Notes: generated by a model from the sequence alone, not told the origin. A stretch of DNA of 45,438 nucleotides from an uncultured Pseudomonadota bacterium (GCA_903884235.1 CAISEB010000015.1:1-45438), one strand, 5' to 3'. Counted from the first letter of the stretch, positions 1-9,011 are shown. Translations and numbers: made by a program.

Positions 1-2
1 CC

Positions 3-2654
3 GCGACGATGGCGCCGCTGGTGCGCGCGGCCGCCGCGCGCCTCGCGCCGGCGGATGCCGCCTGGCAGCCGCTCGCCGAGGCACCGCCCTGGCCCTGGCC
101 CACCGGCACCGCCGCGCTGCCGCTGTGGCAGCGCCTCGCGACGCTCTGCCTCACGCAGGCCGGCGGCTGGCGCAGGACGGTGAACAGGAACCAGGGCTTC
201 CCCGCGGACGACAAGGCGCAGAAGGCCAGCAAGGCGGCCTTCGTCGAGCTGCTGGCGCGACTGGCAGCGGAGCCGGGCCTCGAGGACGCGCTGCGGCACG
301 TGCTCGCGTTGCCGCCGGCGCGCTTCGGCGACGCCGAGTGGCAGGTCGTCGCGGCGCTGAACACGGTGCTGCTCGAGGCCGCGAAGCAGCTGGTCGCGGT
401 GTTCGCGGAGCAGGGCGTGGTCGACTTCCCGGCCGTGGCCGGTGCCGCGCTCGAGTCGCTCGGCAGCGCCGAGGAGCCGACCGACCTGACGATCGCGCTC
501 GATGGCCGCATCGAGCACCTGCTGGTGGACGAGTTCCAGGACACCTCGGCCGCGCAGGTCGAGCTGCTGCGGCGCCTGACCGGCGGCTGGTCGAGCGGCG
601 ATGGCCGCACGCTGTTCCTGGTCGGCGACCCGATGCAATCGATCTACCTGTTCCGCGAGGCGAACGTCGGCCTGTTCCTGCAGATCCGCGCGCAGGGACT
701 CGGCGCGGTGCGGCTCGAGCCGCTGACCCTCGAGGCCAACTTCCGGTCGCGGCCCGAGGTCGTCGACTGGATCAACGCCACGTTCGAGCCCGTGCTGCCG
801 GCGCACGACGCGCCGGACCTCGGCGCCGTGCGCTACTCGCGCTCACGCTCCACGCGGGCCGCCGAGGCGACGGCGGGCGTGCGGTTCTCGGTGCTCGCCG
901 AGGCGAGCCCCGCGACGGAGGCGGCGCACGTCGCGACGCTCGTCGCCGCGGAGCAGCGCCTGCGCGCGGATGCGCGCATCGCGGTGCTCGGCCGATCGCG
1001 CGCGCAGCTCACCGAGGTCGCCGCCGCGCTCGGCGCGGCGGGCATCCGCTACCAGGGCGTCGACCTCGTGCCGCTCGGCGAGCGGCCGGCGATCCGCGAC
1101 CTCGTCGCGCTGACGCGCGCGCTGCTGCACCCGGCCGACCGCACCGCCTGGCTCGCGTGCCTGCGGGCGCCGTGGTGCGGCCTCGAGCTCGGCGACCTCG
1201 AGGTGCTGGCCGCCGGCGACGACGCGCCGCTGCCGGCGCTGCTCGGCGACGCGGCGCGACTGGCGCAGCTCGGTGCCGAGGCGCGTGCCCGGCTCGATCG
1301 CACGCTCGGCGTGCTCGAGCGTGCCCGCTCGGAGCGCGGCCGCCGGCCGCTCGGCGCGTGGGTCGAGGCGGCCTGGCTCGCGCTCGGCGGGCCGGCGACG
1401 CTCGCGACCGAGGCCGACCTCGCGGACGTCGCCGCCTTCCTCGGCCGGCTCGACCTGCTCGCGCGCGCCGCCGACCTCGACGACCCGCCCTCGCTCGAGC
1501 GCGCGCTCGAGGACCTGTACGCGGCACCGGACCCGGGCGCGCCCGCGACGCTGCAGCTGCTGACGATCCACAAGGCGAAGGGGCTGGAGTGGGACGTCGT
1601 GATCCTGCCCGGCCTCGGCCGCGGCGTGCGCGGCCAGTCGCGCCGCCTGCTGGAGTTCTTCGAGTTCGCGCGCGCCGACGGCCGGCCCGGGCTGCTGCTC
1701 GCGCCGCACCTGTCGCGCAGCCGCGGGCACGAGCCGCTCGAGGCGTGGCTGCGCGAGCTCGGCGCCGAGCGCACGGCACTCGAGCTCGGGCGGCTGCTGT
1801 ACGTGGCCTGCACGCGCGCCCGCGAGCGCCTGCACCTCGTCACGCACGTCTCGGCGCAGCAGGACGGCGCGATGGCGCTGCCACGGCGGGGATCGCTGCT
1901 CGCCACGCTCTGGCCCGGCGTCGGCGCGGTACTGCCGGCGCTGGCGCACCTCGCGCCGGGGCAGGTGCGCGCGGCACCCCCCGCGGCGCCGGTGCCGCGG
2001 CTCGCGCGCCTGCCGGCCGACTGGTCCGCGCCGTGCGCCGCGCCCGCGGTCGTGCCGCTGCCCGCGCCGCTCGCCGGTGCCGGACCCACGGAGTTCGAGT
2101 TCGAATGGGTCACCAATGTCGCCCGCCATGTCGGCACCGTCGTGCACGAGGAGTTCGAGCGCCTCGCGGTGGCCGGCCTGCCGGTGGCAAGCGCGCTCGC
2201 CGGACGCGACGCGGCCTGGGCGCGGCGGCTCGCGGAGCTCGGCGTCGCCGGCCAGCAGCGGGCCGCGGCGCTTGCGCGCGTGCGCCGCGCGCTCGAGGAG
2301 ACGAGCCGCGACCCGCGGGGCGCCTGGGTGCTCGATCCTTCCCATGCCGCCAGCGCGAGCGAGCTCGACCTGTCCACGCTCAGCCAGGGGCGCGTCGAGA
2401 GCGCGCGCATCGATCGCACGTTCGTCGACGCCGGCGGCGTGCGCTGGATCGTCGACTTCAAGACGAGCGTGCACGAGGGCACCGACCTCGAGGGTTTCCT
2501 CGATCGTGAGTGCGAGCGCTATCGCGGCCAGCTCGAGCATTACGCGCGCCTGCTCGCGGCGCTGGAACCCGGCCGCCCGATCCGCCTTGGCCTCTACTTC
2601 CCGCTGCACGCCGGCTGGCGCGAGTGGGCGGCAGCGGATGCCCGGTCGGGTTGA
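3..2654 (+). CDS. RecB/AddA-like UvrD-family helicase-nuclease (5' end outside window)
   Basis: This is the C-terminal part of a superfamily 1A DNA helicase fused to a RecB-type nuclease, expected to act in double-strand break processing. The frame is open to the window edge, so the N-terminus and Walker A motif are missing. Numbering from the ATG at position 9, motif II (VDEFQDTS) is at about 173-180, then motif III (LVGDPMQSIY), motif IV (EANFRSRPE), motif V (TIHKAKGLEWD, about 519) and motif VI (YVACTRARERL, about 598). Near the C-terminus, IVDFKTS (about 814) followed by QLEHYA matches the D-x-K and Q-Y motifs of RecB-family PD-(D/E)XK nucleases. Partners of such proteins (AddB-like) are usually encoded just upstream, which is not visible here. 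It resembles the single-protein 'UvrD-helicase domain' form of many gammaproteobacteria more than classical RecB, but with the start missing I leave the symbol empty. Confidence 0.9.
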   Translation, partial: ATMAPLVRAAAARLAPADAAWQPLAEAPPWPWPTGTAALPLWQRLATLCLTQAGGWRRTVNRNQGFPADDKAQKASKAAFVELLARLAAEPGLEDALRHVLALPPARFGDAEWQVVAALNTVLLEAAKQLVAVFAEQGVVDFPAVAGAALESLGSAEEPTDLTIALDGRIEHLLVDEFQDTSAAQVELLRRLTGGWSSGDGRTLFLVGDPMQSIYLFREANVGLFLQIRAQGLGAVRLEPLTLEANFRSRPEVVDWINATFEPVLPAHDAPDLGAVRYSRSRSTRAAEATAGVRFSVLAEASPATEAAHVATLVAAEQRLRADARIAVLGRSRAQLTEVAAALGAAGIRYQGVDLVPLGERPAIRDLVALTRALLHPADRTAWLACLRAPWCGLELGDLEVLAAGDDAPLPALLGDAARLAQLGAEARARLDRTLGVLERARSERGRRPLGAWVEAAWLALGGPATLATEADLADVAAFLGRLDLLARAADLDDPPSLERALEDLYAAPDPGAPATLQLLTIHKAKGLEWDVVILPGLGRGVRGQSRRLLEFFEFARADGRPGLLLAPHLSRSRGHEPLEAWLRELGAERTALELGRLLYVACTRARERLHLVTHVSAQQDGAMALPRRGSLLATLWPGVGAVLPALAHLAPGQVRAAPPAAPVPRLARLPADWSAPCAAPAVVPLPAPLAGAGPTEFEFEWVTNVARHVGTVVHEEFERLAVAGLPVASALAGRDAAWARRLAELGVAGQQRAAALARVRRALEETSRDPRGAWVLDPSHAASASELDLSTLSQGRVESARIDRTFVDAGGVRWIVDFKTSVHEGTDLEGFLDRECERYRGQLEHYARLLAALEPGRPIRLGLYFPLHAGWREWAAADARSG

Positions 2655-2705
2655 CCCCTGCGCCGGCTCCGGTGCACGCTGCGCCCGGGGCTGCAAGGGA
2701 CGCTG

Positions 2706-3662
2706 ATGGCCGAGGACACCAGAGCGGGATTCAGGGAGGATCCGGACCGCACCGACGTGCTGCCCGTGCTCACCGAGGACGCGGCGAGCGTCGCCGCGGA
2801 GGCCGCGACGGACACGCCGACCGTGGTGGCCGAGGCACTCGGCATCGATCCCACGCAACCGCGCCTGCAGGCGCTGTCCGCGGCGCCCACGCCCGCCGAC
2901 CTGTACGCCGAGCGGGCGCGCTCGGCCGCGCTCGCACGCGAACTCGACGAGGCCCGGGTCACGATCCAGGGACTGGAGGATCGCCAGGCCCGCCTCGTCG
3001 CCGAACTCGAGTCACTGCGCCAGTTCGTGCCCGATCGCGACACCGCGCACGCCGGCCCCTTGCGCGCGGAACTCGCCCAGCTGCAGGCGACGGTGGCGGA
3101 ACACGAAGCCGAGCGCAGCGGCTGGCGCGAGACCCGGGAGGCGGCGTTCGCCGACGTGCAGCGGCTGTCCGCCGAGCTCGCGGCCGCCGATGCCGGGCTC
3201 GCGACGCTCAGGCGCGAGCTTGCCGCGACCAAGGGCGCGCTGGTGCGCACGCGCGCGACGCTGGTGGAGCGGGAAGCCGAGAACGAGGCGCTGCGGCTCG
3301 GCACGCCGGGCGCCGCCCGGGCGGACGAGGCGCCGTCGGTGCCGACCCTGATCCCGCTCGAGGGCGCACCGCCCGGCGTCGTGCGACTCGGCACCCGCAC
3401 GCGGATCGGCCGCGCCGAGGACAACGAGGTCATGCTCGACACGCCCTCCGTCAGCCGACATCACGCGATCGTGATCGCGACGCCGCGGGGCGTGTTCGTC
3501 GAGGACCTGAACAGCGTCAACGGCCTGTACGTGAACCGCAAGCGCGTGCGCCAGGCCCGCCTCGTCGACGGCGACGTGCTCGCGCTCGGCGGCGTGACGT
3601 TCCGCTACGGCGGGCCGCCGGTGGCGCCGCCGCCGTCGATCGACCCGACGAGGTCGGCGTAG
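2706..3662 (+). CDS. FHA-domain protein with N-terminal coiled coil
   Basis: This 318-residue cytoplasmic protein has an acidic N-terminal part, a long Ala/Glu/Arg-rich coiled coil (about 75-205) and a C-terminal forkhead-associated domain (about 225-302). The FHA signature residues are visible: G-R in 'RIGRAEDNE', S-x-x-H in 'SVSRHHA', and the later N-G in 'LNSVNGLYVN'. FHA domains bind phosphothreonine peptides, so a scaffold role downstream of a Ser/Thr kinase is the family expectation, but no kinase gene lies nearby. The ATG at 2706 is 51 nt after the helicase stop, so the two may be cotranscribed. The 3' end overlaps the convergent acetyltransferase gene by 58 nt, which is unusual but consistent with both reading frames being intact. 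Confidence 0.85.
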   Translation: MAEDTRAGFREDPDRTDVLPVLTEDAASVAAEAATDTPTVVAEALGIDPTQPRLQALSAAPTPADLYAERARSAALARELDEARVTIQGLEDRQARLVAELESLRQFVPDRDTAHAGPLRAELAQLQATVAEHEAERSGWRETREAAFADVQRLSAELAAADAGLATLRRELAATKGALVRTRATLVEREAENEALRLGTPGAARADEAPSVPTLIPLEGAPPGVVRLGTRTRIGRAEDNEVMLDTPSVSRHHAIVIATPRGVFVEDLNSVNGLYVNRKRVRQARLVDGDVLALGGVTFRYGGPPVAPPPSIDPTRSA

Positions 3663-3916
3663 CCGGGGTTGAGCGCGATGAACCGCGCGATGAACGGGCA
3701 GCGCGGCACGACGCGCTCGCCGCGGCGGCGCACCTCCTCGAGCGTGGCGGCGACCAGGCGCGTGCCGGCGCCGCGACCGGCGAGGGCCGGGGGGACCTCC
3801 GCGTGGGTGAGCACGAGCGTCATGCCGCGGCGGACGTAGGCGATGAACGCCACCCCGTCGCCGAGATCGAGCTCGAAGCGCGCGCGGTCCGGACGGTCGA
3901 GGATCCGCTCGGTCAT
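3605..3916 (-). CDS. Small GNAT-family N-acetyltransferase (Acetyltransf_CG type)
   Basis: This 103-residue protein matches the short, single-domain GNAT-like family (YjdJ/Gtn-like). The sequence shows beta strands reading 'RFELDLGDGVAFIAYV', then the acetyl-CoA binding turn 'PPALAGRGAGTRLV' (consensus R/Q-x-x-G-x-G/A), and a C-terminal 'VVPRCPFIARFIALNPGYADLV' style segment typical of this subfamily. The start chosen is the ATG at 3914-3916, because the longer frame upstream is Arg/Pro-rich and lies inside gspN. It begins 5 nt after the gspN stop, so it is probably the last gene of the gsp transcript. Its substrate is unknown. The 3' end overlaps the FHA gene on the other strand. Confidence 0.8.
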   Translation of the reverse strand: MTERILDRPDRARFELDLGDGVAFIAYVRRGMTLVLTHAEVPPALAGRGAGTRLVAATLEEVRRRGERVVPRCPFIARFIALNPGYADLVGSIDGGGATGGPP

Positions 3917-3921
3917 CGCCG

Positions 3922-4662
3922 CTAGAACGTCCCGGTGATCTCGAAGCTGCGGCGGCCGGCCGCATCCGGCAGGCCGAGGAATTCCACCGCGCGGCCCACC
4001 TCCGGGGATGCGCCGGGGCGTGGCGTGACCTCGCCCTGCAGCAGGTAGGACCGCGCGTGGCGGATCTCGAGCTGGCCGCGCACCAGCAGCGGCGCGTCCA
4101 CGTCGCGGACGCGCCCGATGAGCTGCTCCGCGGTGTTCGCGCGACCGTCGAACTCGATCGCATAGCCGCCGATCTCGAGCGTCGATCCGGGTGGCCGCAG
4201 GTGGGCGATCCCGAAGCTTCCGGTCAGGGCCACCGGCCATCCGCCCTCGAGGCGCAGGTGCTCGATCCGGCCGGTGAGCGTGCCCCCCCAGGCATCGTCG
4301 GCATGCTCCGGGTGCAGCGCGGTGATCGGCAGGTCGAGATCGAGGGCGTCGCCCTCGAGCGCCCCGGACAGCGTCGCCGCGACGCGCCCGCGCAGGAAGC
4401 CGTCCGGCCTCAGCACCTCGACGTGGTAGGCGAGCGAGCCGCGCAGCAGCGCGGCGGGTTCCACGTTCCAGGTCAGCGACCCGAGCGGCGCGCCGCGCAG
4501 GCGCACCTCGTCCGCGGCGCCGTTCCAGATCGAGCCGCTGACGCCCTCGACGGCGAGGTCGGAAGGCAGCCGGCTGGCGAGCAGCGAGGCGGGGAGGGTT
4601 GCGACGATCACCGCGGCGAAGACCGCGACGCCCACCAGCACGAGGAGACGGGTCTGCCGCAT
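3922..4662 (-). CDS. gspN: Type II secretion system protein GspN
   Basis: GspN is an inner-membrane accessory protein of the type II secretion system. The 246-residue product has an N-terminal transmembrane segment (about 5-26, 'LLVLVGVAVFAAVIVATLPA') followed by the periplasmic beta-rich domain with 'GVSGSIWNGAADEVRL' and 'LTWNVEPAALLRG', which are typical GspN landmarks. The length is usual for the family (about 250). The ATG at 4660-4662 was chosen because it starts directly before the signal-anchor; the frame extends further upstream but with Arg/Cys-rich composition overlapping gspM. The stop of gspM lies 4 nt upstream. GspN is the least conserved component and is absent from many systems, so its presence points to an Xcp/Xps-like arrangement. 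Confidence 0.85.
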   Translation of the reverse strand: MRQTRLLVLVGVAVFAAVIVATLPASLLASRLPSDLAVEGVSGSIWNGAADEVRLRGAPLGSLTWNVEPAALLRGSLAYHVEVLRPDGFLRGRVAATLSGALEGDALDLDLPITALHPEHADDAWGGTLTGRIEHLRLEGGWPVALTGSFGIAHLRPPGSTLEIGGYAIEFDGRANTAEQLIGRVRDVDAPLLVRGQLEIRHARSYLLQGEVTPRPGASPEVGRAVEFLGLPDAAGRRSFEITGTF

Positions 4663-4666
4663 CCGC

Positions 4667-5155
4667 TCAGGAGCGCGTGAACGTGAGGCTGGCGTTGACG
4701 CGGCCCGGCGACTCGGTGCGCTCGAGCGTCGCGGCCTGCACCGACAGCCCGTACTCGCGCTGCACGCGCAGCACCCAGTTCGCCAGCGAGTCGAAGGCCG
4801 CGCCCTCGAAACGCACGCGCACGCCATTGATGCCGGACGGCTCGGTGCCGCGCAGGTTCATGCCGAGCCCGCCGTCGCGGGTCGTCCGGTCGATCACGCT
4901 GACCAGCGACTGGCCGCCACCGGCCGGCAGCGGCGCGGCGCGCAACTCGCCGAGCACGCTCGTGATGTAGGCGATGTCGGCACGCTTCGCGGTGACGCGC
5001 TTGGCGGCGCCGTCGACCGCGCCGTGCAGGCGCAGCACGCCGCCGACGACGATCAGCACGCCCGCGCCGATGGCGCCGAAGCGCACGAGCACCTGCTCGC
5101 GTGGCTGCAGCGCCTCGTACCAGGCGAGGAGCTGGGTGCGCGCGGAGGCGCTCAC
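4667..5155 (-). CDS. gspM: Type II secretion system protein GspM
   Basis: GspM is a bitopic inner-membrane component that pairs with GspL in the assembly platform. The 162-residue product has a short cytoplasmic N-terminus, a transmembrane helix (about 23-46, 'VRFGAIGAGVLIVVGGVLRL') and a periplasmic ferredoxin-like domain ending '...VNASLTFTRS'. The length matches the family (about 160). The GTG start at 5153-5155 is supported by its 4-nt GTGA overlap with the gspL stop, the same arrangement seen at the gspI and gspJ junctions. A position just downstream of gspL is the conserved order. Confidence 0.9.
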   Translation of the reverse strand: MSASARTQLLAWYEALQPREQVLVRFGAIGAGVLIVVGGVLRLHGAVDGAAKRVTAKRADIAYITSVLGELRAAPLPAGGGQSLVSVIDRTTRDGGLGMNLRGTEPSGINGVRVRFEGAAFDSLANWVLRVQREYGLSVQAATLERTESPGRVNASLTFTRS

Positions 5156-6411
5156 GAGCCCGGCCCCTTGAGCTGCATGCGGCCCTCGTAGCTCTTGTCC
5201 TTCTGCGAGGCGCCCTGCAGCTGCGCGTCGTAGCCGCGGCCGCGCGCCGCCTCCTGCAGGCGATCGAGCGTGCCGACATCCGGCGCCGCGACCGTCAGGT
5301 CGGTGGTGCCGTCGCGATAGCTCAGCGATTCGATCTGCGCACCGGGCGCCTGGGACACGGCAGCGCCGAGCGCGCCGAGCGTGCCGAGCAGTCCCTCGGT
5401 GACCGCGGCGCGGGACTTGCGCACCCGGCTCTCGACGGCGAGGCGCACGCTCGGCAGGCGCGCCGGATTCTGCACGTCCGGCAGCGCCTCGGCCGCCAGC
5501 GTGCGCAGCTGCTGGTCGAGCCGCACCTCGTCCTGGTGCAGCCGCCAGCCGTCGATGCCGAGCGTCGCCGCATGCACGACGAGGAGCGCCGCGACGAGTC
5601 CGGCCGCCAGGCGCCAGCGCGGCCATTCGGCCGCGAAACCCTGGCGCACCGTGAACGCGCCCTGCAGCAGCGACAGCGGCGGGTTGGCGACGGCGCCTGC
5701 GGCGAGCAGCCCGAGCGGGCCGTCCGCGAGCACCTGCACGTTCAGGCTGGCGAGCTCCGGCCGCATGGCCTCGATGACCGGCTGCGCGCCCGCCCAGTCG
5801 GCGGGGCTCGCATACAGGATCACGTGGGCCGGCGCCGCCGGCTCGTCCCCGGCCGGGCGCGGCAGGCCGGCGACCGAGAGCGCCGCGGCGAGCGGCGTCG
5901 CATCGAGCGTCAGCGGCTGACCGCCGGGGCGGCGCACGACCAGTCGCCCGCCGTCGAGCAGCACCACGACGTGGGCCGGATTGTCAGGGACCGCCAGCGA
6001 GTCGGCGGCGAGCACCGCCGGGGCGAGGCCCGCGGCCGCCAGTGCGTCGAGCCAGCCCTGCAGCCGGCTGCGCTCCACCGCGGCGACCTCGACGCTCGAG
6101 TCGCCGGTGACGCGGCCGATCGCGAAGTGCATCGACTCGACCTCGGTCGCGAGGTGCTCCTCGAGGGCGAACGGCACGAGCTTCTGCAACCGCGAGGCGC
6201 TGCGGGTCGGCACGGCGGGGACCGCCAGAGTGACCTCGGCGCCCGGCACCAGCACGACGAGCCGCCGCCCGCCGCCCGCGGCGGCGGCCTCGGCGAGCGA
6301 ACCCCGACCGGCGGCGCCGGTCGGCACGCCATTGCCATCGACGACGATCCACTCGCACGCGGCGTGGGCGTCGTTGCCGAGGGGGTAGCGCAGGACGAGG
6401 GATTCAGCCAT
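5152..6411 (-). CDS. gspL: Type II secretion system protein GspL
   Basis: GspL links the cytoplasmic ATPase GspE to the inner-membrane platform. The 419-residue product starts with the actin-like cytoplasmic domain ('LVLRYPLGNDAHAACEWIVV', later 'KLVPFALEEHLATEVE', a strong GspL signature), has a transmembrane helix at about 262-282 ('LAAGLVAALLVVHAATLGI') and a periplasmic ferredoxin-like domain that interacts with GspM. The ATG at 6409-6411 follows the gspK stop by 3 nt. GspE itself is not encoded in this window, so this protein must pair with an ATPase encoded elsewhere. Confidence 0.92.
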   Translation of the reverse strand: MAESLVLRYPLGNDAHAACEWIVVDGNGVPTGAAGRGSLAEAAAAGGGRRLVVLVPGAEVTLAVPAVPTRSASRLQKLVPFALEEHLATEVESMHFAIGRVTGDSSVEVAAVERSRLQGWLDALAAAGLAPAVLAADSLAVPDNPAHVVVLLDGGRLVVRRPGGQPLTLDATPLAAALSVAGLPRPAGDEPAAPAHVILYASPADWAGAQPVIEAMRPELASLNVQVLADGPLGLLAAGAVANPPLSLLQGAFTVRQGFAAEWPRWRLAAGLVAALLVVHAATLGIDGWRLHQDEVRLDQQLRTLAAEALPDVQNPARLPSVRLAVESRVRKSRAAVTEGLLGTLGALGAAVSQAPGAQIESLSYRDGTTDLTVAAPDVGTLDRLQEAARGRGYDAQLQGASQKDKSYEGRMQLKGPGS

Positions 6412-6414
6412 CAG

Positions 6415-7359
6415 TCACTCGGTGCCGAGGGTGCGCAGCACGACGCGGGAGTAACCGCCTGGATTGCGCTCGATGAGACTGTACAGGGTGAGTTCGGTAG
6501 TGCCAATACTGACGATCGTCGTGCCGCGGAAGTACCGCGAGCTCTCGCCGATCAGCCGCGCCGCGGCGTCCTTCTCCAGCGGCTGGAGCAGTGGCTTGAT
6601 CATCGCGTTGACGTCGGCCGCGGTCGGGAAGCAGCCCTTCAGCCGGTTGCTCGCGAGCTGGTTGGCGTCCGCCGCGAACGCAGACAGGGACGGCGCGAGC
6701 GTGTCGAGCACCGGCCCGCTCGCCGTGCAGACGTTGAGCGGCGTGCCGACCGGCAGTGCCGCGATGTACGGCGCGAGGATGCGGTAGCGCTCGATCCCGA
6801 AGCCCGGCAGCGCGAGCAGCTCGCTCGTGCTCGTGATCGGCCGGTTGGGCGGGCGGTACGGCGGGCTGAACCCCGTGTACACGCCATCCTCGGCACCGTC
6901 CGCGCCGTCGGCGATCGTGTCCGGGTCGATCCAGTCGAGCGCGAGCGAGGCCCACTTCGGCTCCAACTGCAGCTTGGCGAGCAGCCGCTGGAACCAGGCG
7001 AAGGCGAACGGGTTCTTGGTGCCGTCGGCGTTCACGAGGTTGTTGATGTTGAAGCGGCCCTCGAGGTCCTCGAGCTGGCCGGTGAGCATGCCACCGTCGA
7101 TCGGCAGCGGTGGCAGCGGCGTCGCCCACGCCTGGTCGAGCGTCACCTGGCGGTTGTTGCGCTCGAAGTCCGTGCGCAGCACCTCGATCGCCCAGGCCTC
7201 CGCACCGAGCGCGATCTGGAAGCCCTGTTCCTGGGCGAGCAGCGTTGCCGCACGGCGCTGGTCGAGCGCGCTCTGCGCGCCGATGCGCGTGGCGAGCACC
7301 GTCGCCAGCGCGACGACGACGAGCGCGAGGATCAGCGCGACGCCGCGGCTGCGCCTCAT
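6415..7359 (-). CDS. gspK: Type II secretion system minor pseudopilin GspK
   Basis: GspK is the large minor pseudopilin that caps the pseudopilus tip together with GspI and GspJ. The 314-residue product begins 'MRRSRGVALILALVVVA', a prepilin-peptidase site after Gly6 with the hydrophobic helix; as in other GspK proteins the usual Glu at mature position +5 is absent (Leu here). The large globular insert contains 'DLEGRFNINNLV' and 'LALDWIDPDT', both hallmarks of GspK. The ATG at 7357-7359 overlaps the gspJ stop by 4 nt (ATGA). The length fits the family (about 310-330). Confidence 0.93.
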   Translation of the reverse strand: MRRSRGVALILALVVVALATVLATRIGAQSALDQRRAATLLAQEQGFQIALGAEAWAIEVLRTDFERNNRQVTLDQAWATPLPPLPIDGGMLTGQLEDLEGRFNINNLVNADGTKNPFAFAWFQRLLAKLQLEPKWASLALDWIDPDTIADGADGAEDGVYTGFSPPYRPPNRPITSTSELLALPGFGIERYRILAPYIAALPVGTPLNVCTASGPVLDTLAPSLSAFAADANQLASNRLKGCFPTAADVNAMIKPLLQPLEKDAAARLIGESSRYFRGTTIVSIGTTELTLYSLIERNPGGYSRVVLRTLGTE

Positions 7360-7982
7360 CCCGGCACCTCCGCCAGGCGCACGATGCGGCCGATGTCCTT
7401 CAGCTCGATGACGATCTCGACCGCCATCGGACGCAGGCCGAGCGAGGGCGTGCCCGCCGCGCCACCCATGCCGAGCGGCGGCCACTGGTCCTGCCAGGTG
7501 CGGGTCGAATCCATGAACCGCAGCGTCACGGTGCCGACGTCGCGCAGCAGGTCGCGGCGCACCGGCGCGTTGGCGAGCGTGGCGTCGAGCACCGTCAGGT
7601 GCTCGCGCACGAGGGTCGTGCCGTCGAGCCTGTAGGTCACGCGCTGCAGCGTGCCGCGCGGCAGCCCCGCGGTGTTCGGCCAGCCGCCGCGCGTCAGCGA
7701 CACGAGGTTCGTGGTGCGCGGGTCGGCGAGCAGCGCGGGCAGCACGGAGGTGCCGACGACGTCGCGCACCGGCCGCGGCTCGAGCTGCTGGAAGTCGCTG
7801 ACGATCGTGTGCATGGTCAGCTCGACCGCGCGCAGCCGCTCGAACGAGGCGGCGGTGATTTCCCGCGACTTGCGCACGTAGTTGAGCGACTGGAACGCGA
7901 AGGCACTGAGGACCGCGAGCAGGAAGACGGCGACCAGCACCTCGATCAGCGTGAAGCCGCGTCGCCGCGCGCGCGCACTCAC
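7356..7982 (-). CDS. gspJ: Type II secretion system minor pseudopilin GspJ
   Basis: The 208-residue minor pseudopilin starts 'VSARARRRGFTLIEVLVAV', with prepilin peptidase cleavage expected between Gly9 and Phe10 and Glu at +5. The C-terminal part contains the GspJ-type region around 'LTRGGWPNTAGLPRGTLQRV' and 'VTLRFMD'. The GTG at 7980-7982 overlaps the gspI stop (GTGA), which decides the start; the frame is open further upstream but inside gspI. Together with GspI and GspK it forms the pseudopilus tip. Confidence 0.92.
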   Translation of the reverse strand: MSARARRRGFTLIEVLVAVFLLAVLSAFAFQSLNYVRKSREITAASFERLRAVELTMHTIVSDFQQLEPRPVRDVVGTSVLPALLADPRTTNLVSLTRGGWPNTAGLPRGTLQRVTYRLDGTTLVREHLTVLDATLANAPVRRDLLRDVGTVTLRFMDSTRTWQDQWPPLGMGGAAGTPSLGLRPMAVEIVIELKDIGRIVRLAEVPG

Positions 7983-8455
7983 TTGGGCAGGCCCGTCTGC
8001 GGCTGCGGCGTGGTGGTCGGGGGCGGTGCGCCGCCGGCGGTGCCAGGACCCACGTCCCAGCTGGTGCCGGAGGGCTGCGCGGCCTGGGCCGTGCGTCCGA
8101 CGAAGCCCGACACGGTCGCGATCGGCGCGGCGGCGTCGGCATCGGCCTGGCGCACGCTGACATCGATGCGCCGCATGCCCGGCACCTCCGTCTGCGTGAC
8201 CGCCTGCTCCCACTTCCACTTCTGGCCGGCGTAGTCGAGGTCGCCGGTCGTCTTGTCGACGGAGGGCATCGTCGAGGCGAGGCGCGCCTCGGTGATCTTG
8301 TTCTGTGCGATCCAGCTCGCGAAGGTCCGGTCGCGGAAGTAGCCGGCGTTGCGCGCGGAATTGGTCACCACGGACAGCGCGGCCGCGAGCCCGAGCGCGG
8401 CGATCGCGAGCGCGACCAGCACTTCGATCAGGGTGAATCCGCCGGCGCGCCTCAC
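7979..8455 (-). CDS. gspI: Type II secretion system minor pseudopilin GspI
   Basis: The 158-residue minor pseudopilin begins 'VRRAGGFTLIEVLVALAI', with cleavage expected after Gly6 and Glu at +5. The following 'AWIAQNKI'-like stretch (here 'ASWIAQNKITEARL') is the typical GspI motif. It is longer than most GspI proteins (about 120-130) because of a Pro/Thr/Gln-rich tail of about 25 residues ending 'TTTPQPQTGLPK', which looks like a flexible extension and not a domain. The GTG start at 8453-8455 overlaps the gspH stop by 4 nt. Confidence 0.92.
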   Translation of the reverse strand: MRRAGGFTLIEVLVALAIAALGLAAALSVVTNSARNAGYFRDRTFASWIAQNKITEARLASTMPSVDKTTGDLDYAGQKWKWEQAVTQTEVPGMRRIDVSVRQADADAAAPIATVSGFVGRTAQAAQPSGTSWDVGPGTAGGAPPPTTTPQPQTGLPK

Positions 8456-8988
8456 GTCGTCGCCCCGGGCCGCGTGACCGACAGCGTGCCGTCCGCGTGG
8501 CCCTCGACGACGAAGGCGGCGTCGCTGCCCTCGCGCGTCAGCTGCAGCCGGTACGAGGAGCTGTCGCCGCCGGCATAGATCAGCACCTGCGGCACCGACG
8601 GCGTGTCGGGCCTCTCGGGCACGAGCAGGATCTGGCGGCCCTCGATCTCGAGGTGCGGCGCGAGCCCGGTGGGCAGCTCGTGCACGTCGTAGAGCCGGTC
8701 GTCCGGGACGGTCTCCCAGCGCTGGCGACGCTGGACGTAGGCCATCACCTCGTAGCGATCGGGACCGAACCAGATGCCGTAGTCGCGGCCCTCGAGCCCG
8801 GCCTGCTCGGTGGCGGCGGCGACGACGTCGGTGTAGCGGTCGCCCTCGTCGTCGAGGCCGCGATCCTTGCCGAGCACGCCGACCGACAGCACGGCGACGG
8901 TGGTCATCACGGCGATGATCACGACGACGACGAGGATCTCGATCAGCGTGAAGCCCGCCTCGCGACGGACGTGGCGGGCCTGGTGCAC
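8452..8988 (-). CDS. gspH: Type II secretion system minor pseudopilin GspH
   Basis: The 178-residue pseudopilin has the prepilin signal 'RREAGFTLIEILVVVVIIAV' with Gly12/Phe13 cleavage and Glu at +5. The remainder shows the beta-rich GspH/FimT-like domain ('DRYTDVVAAATEQAGLEGRDYGIWF' region at about 46-70, in which the E-x-x-L-x-G-R-x-x-G pattern is the GspH hallmark). The GTG at 8986-8988 gives a short leader peptide of 12 residues; it lies 23 nt after the gspG stop. An alternative start just upstream in the same frame cannot be excluded. Confidence 0.88.
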   Translation of the reverse strand: MHQARHVRREAGFTLIEILVVVVIIAVMTTVAVLSVGVLGKDRGLDDEGDRYTDVVAAATEQAGLEGRDYGIWFGPDRYEVMAYVQRRQRWETVPDDRLYDVHELPTGLAPHLEIEGRQILLVPERPDTPSVPQVLIYAGGDSSSYRLQLTREGSDAAFVVEGHADGTLSVTRPGATT

Positions 8989-9011
8989 GGTGTGGCTCGG
9001 CCCCGGACGGG

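Noticed and set aside
843-2858. Long minus-strand open frame opposite the helicase-nuclease gene
   Set aside because: Antisense shadow with low-complexity Arg-rich translation; the plus frame has clear helicase motifs.
5101-7635. Long plus-strand open frame (about 844 codons) opposite gspL-gspJ
   Set aside because: It lies fully antisense to well-supported gsp genes, is Arg/Ala-rich and matches no family. It is a by-product of high GC content.
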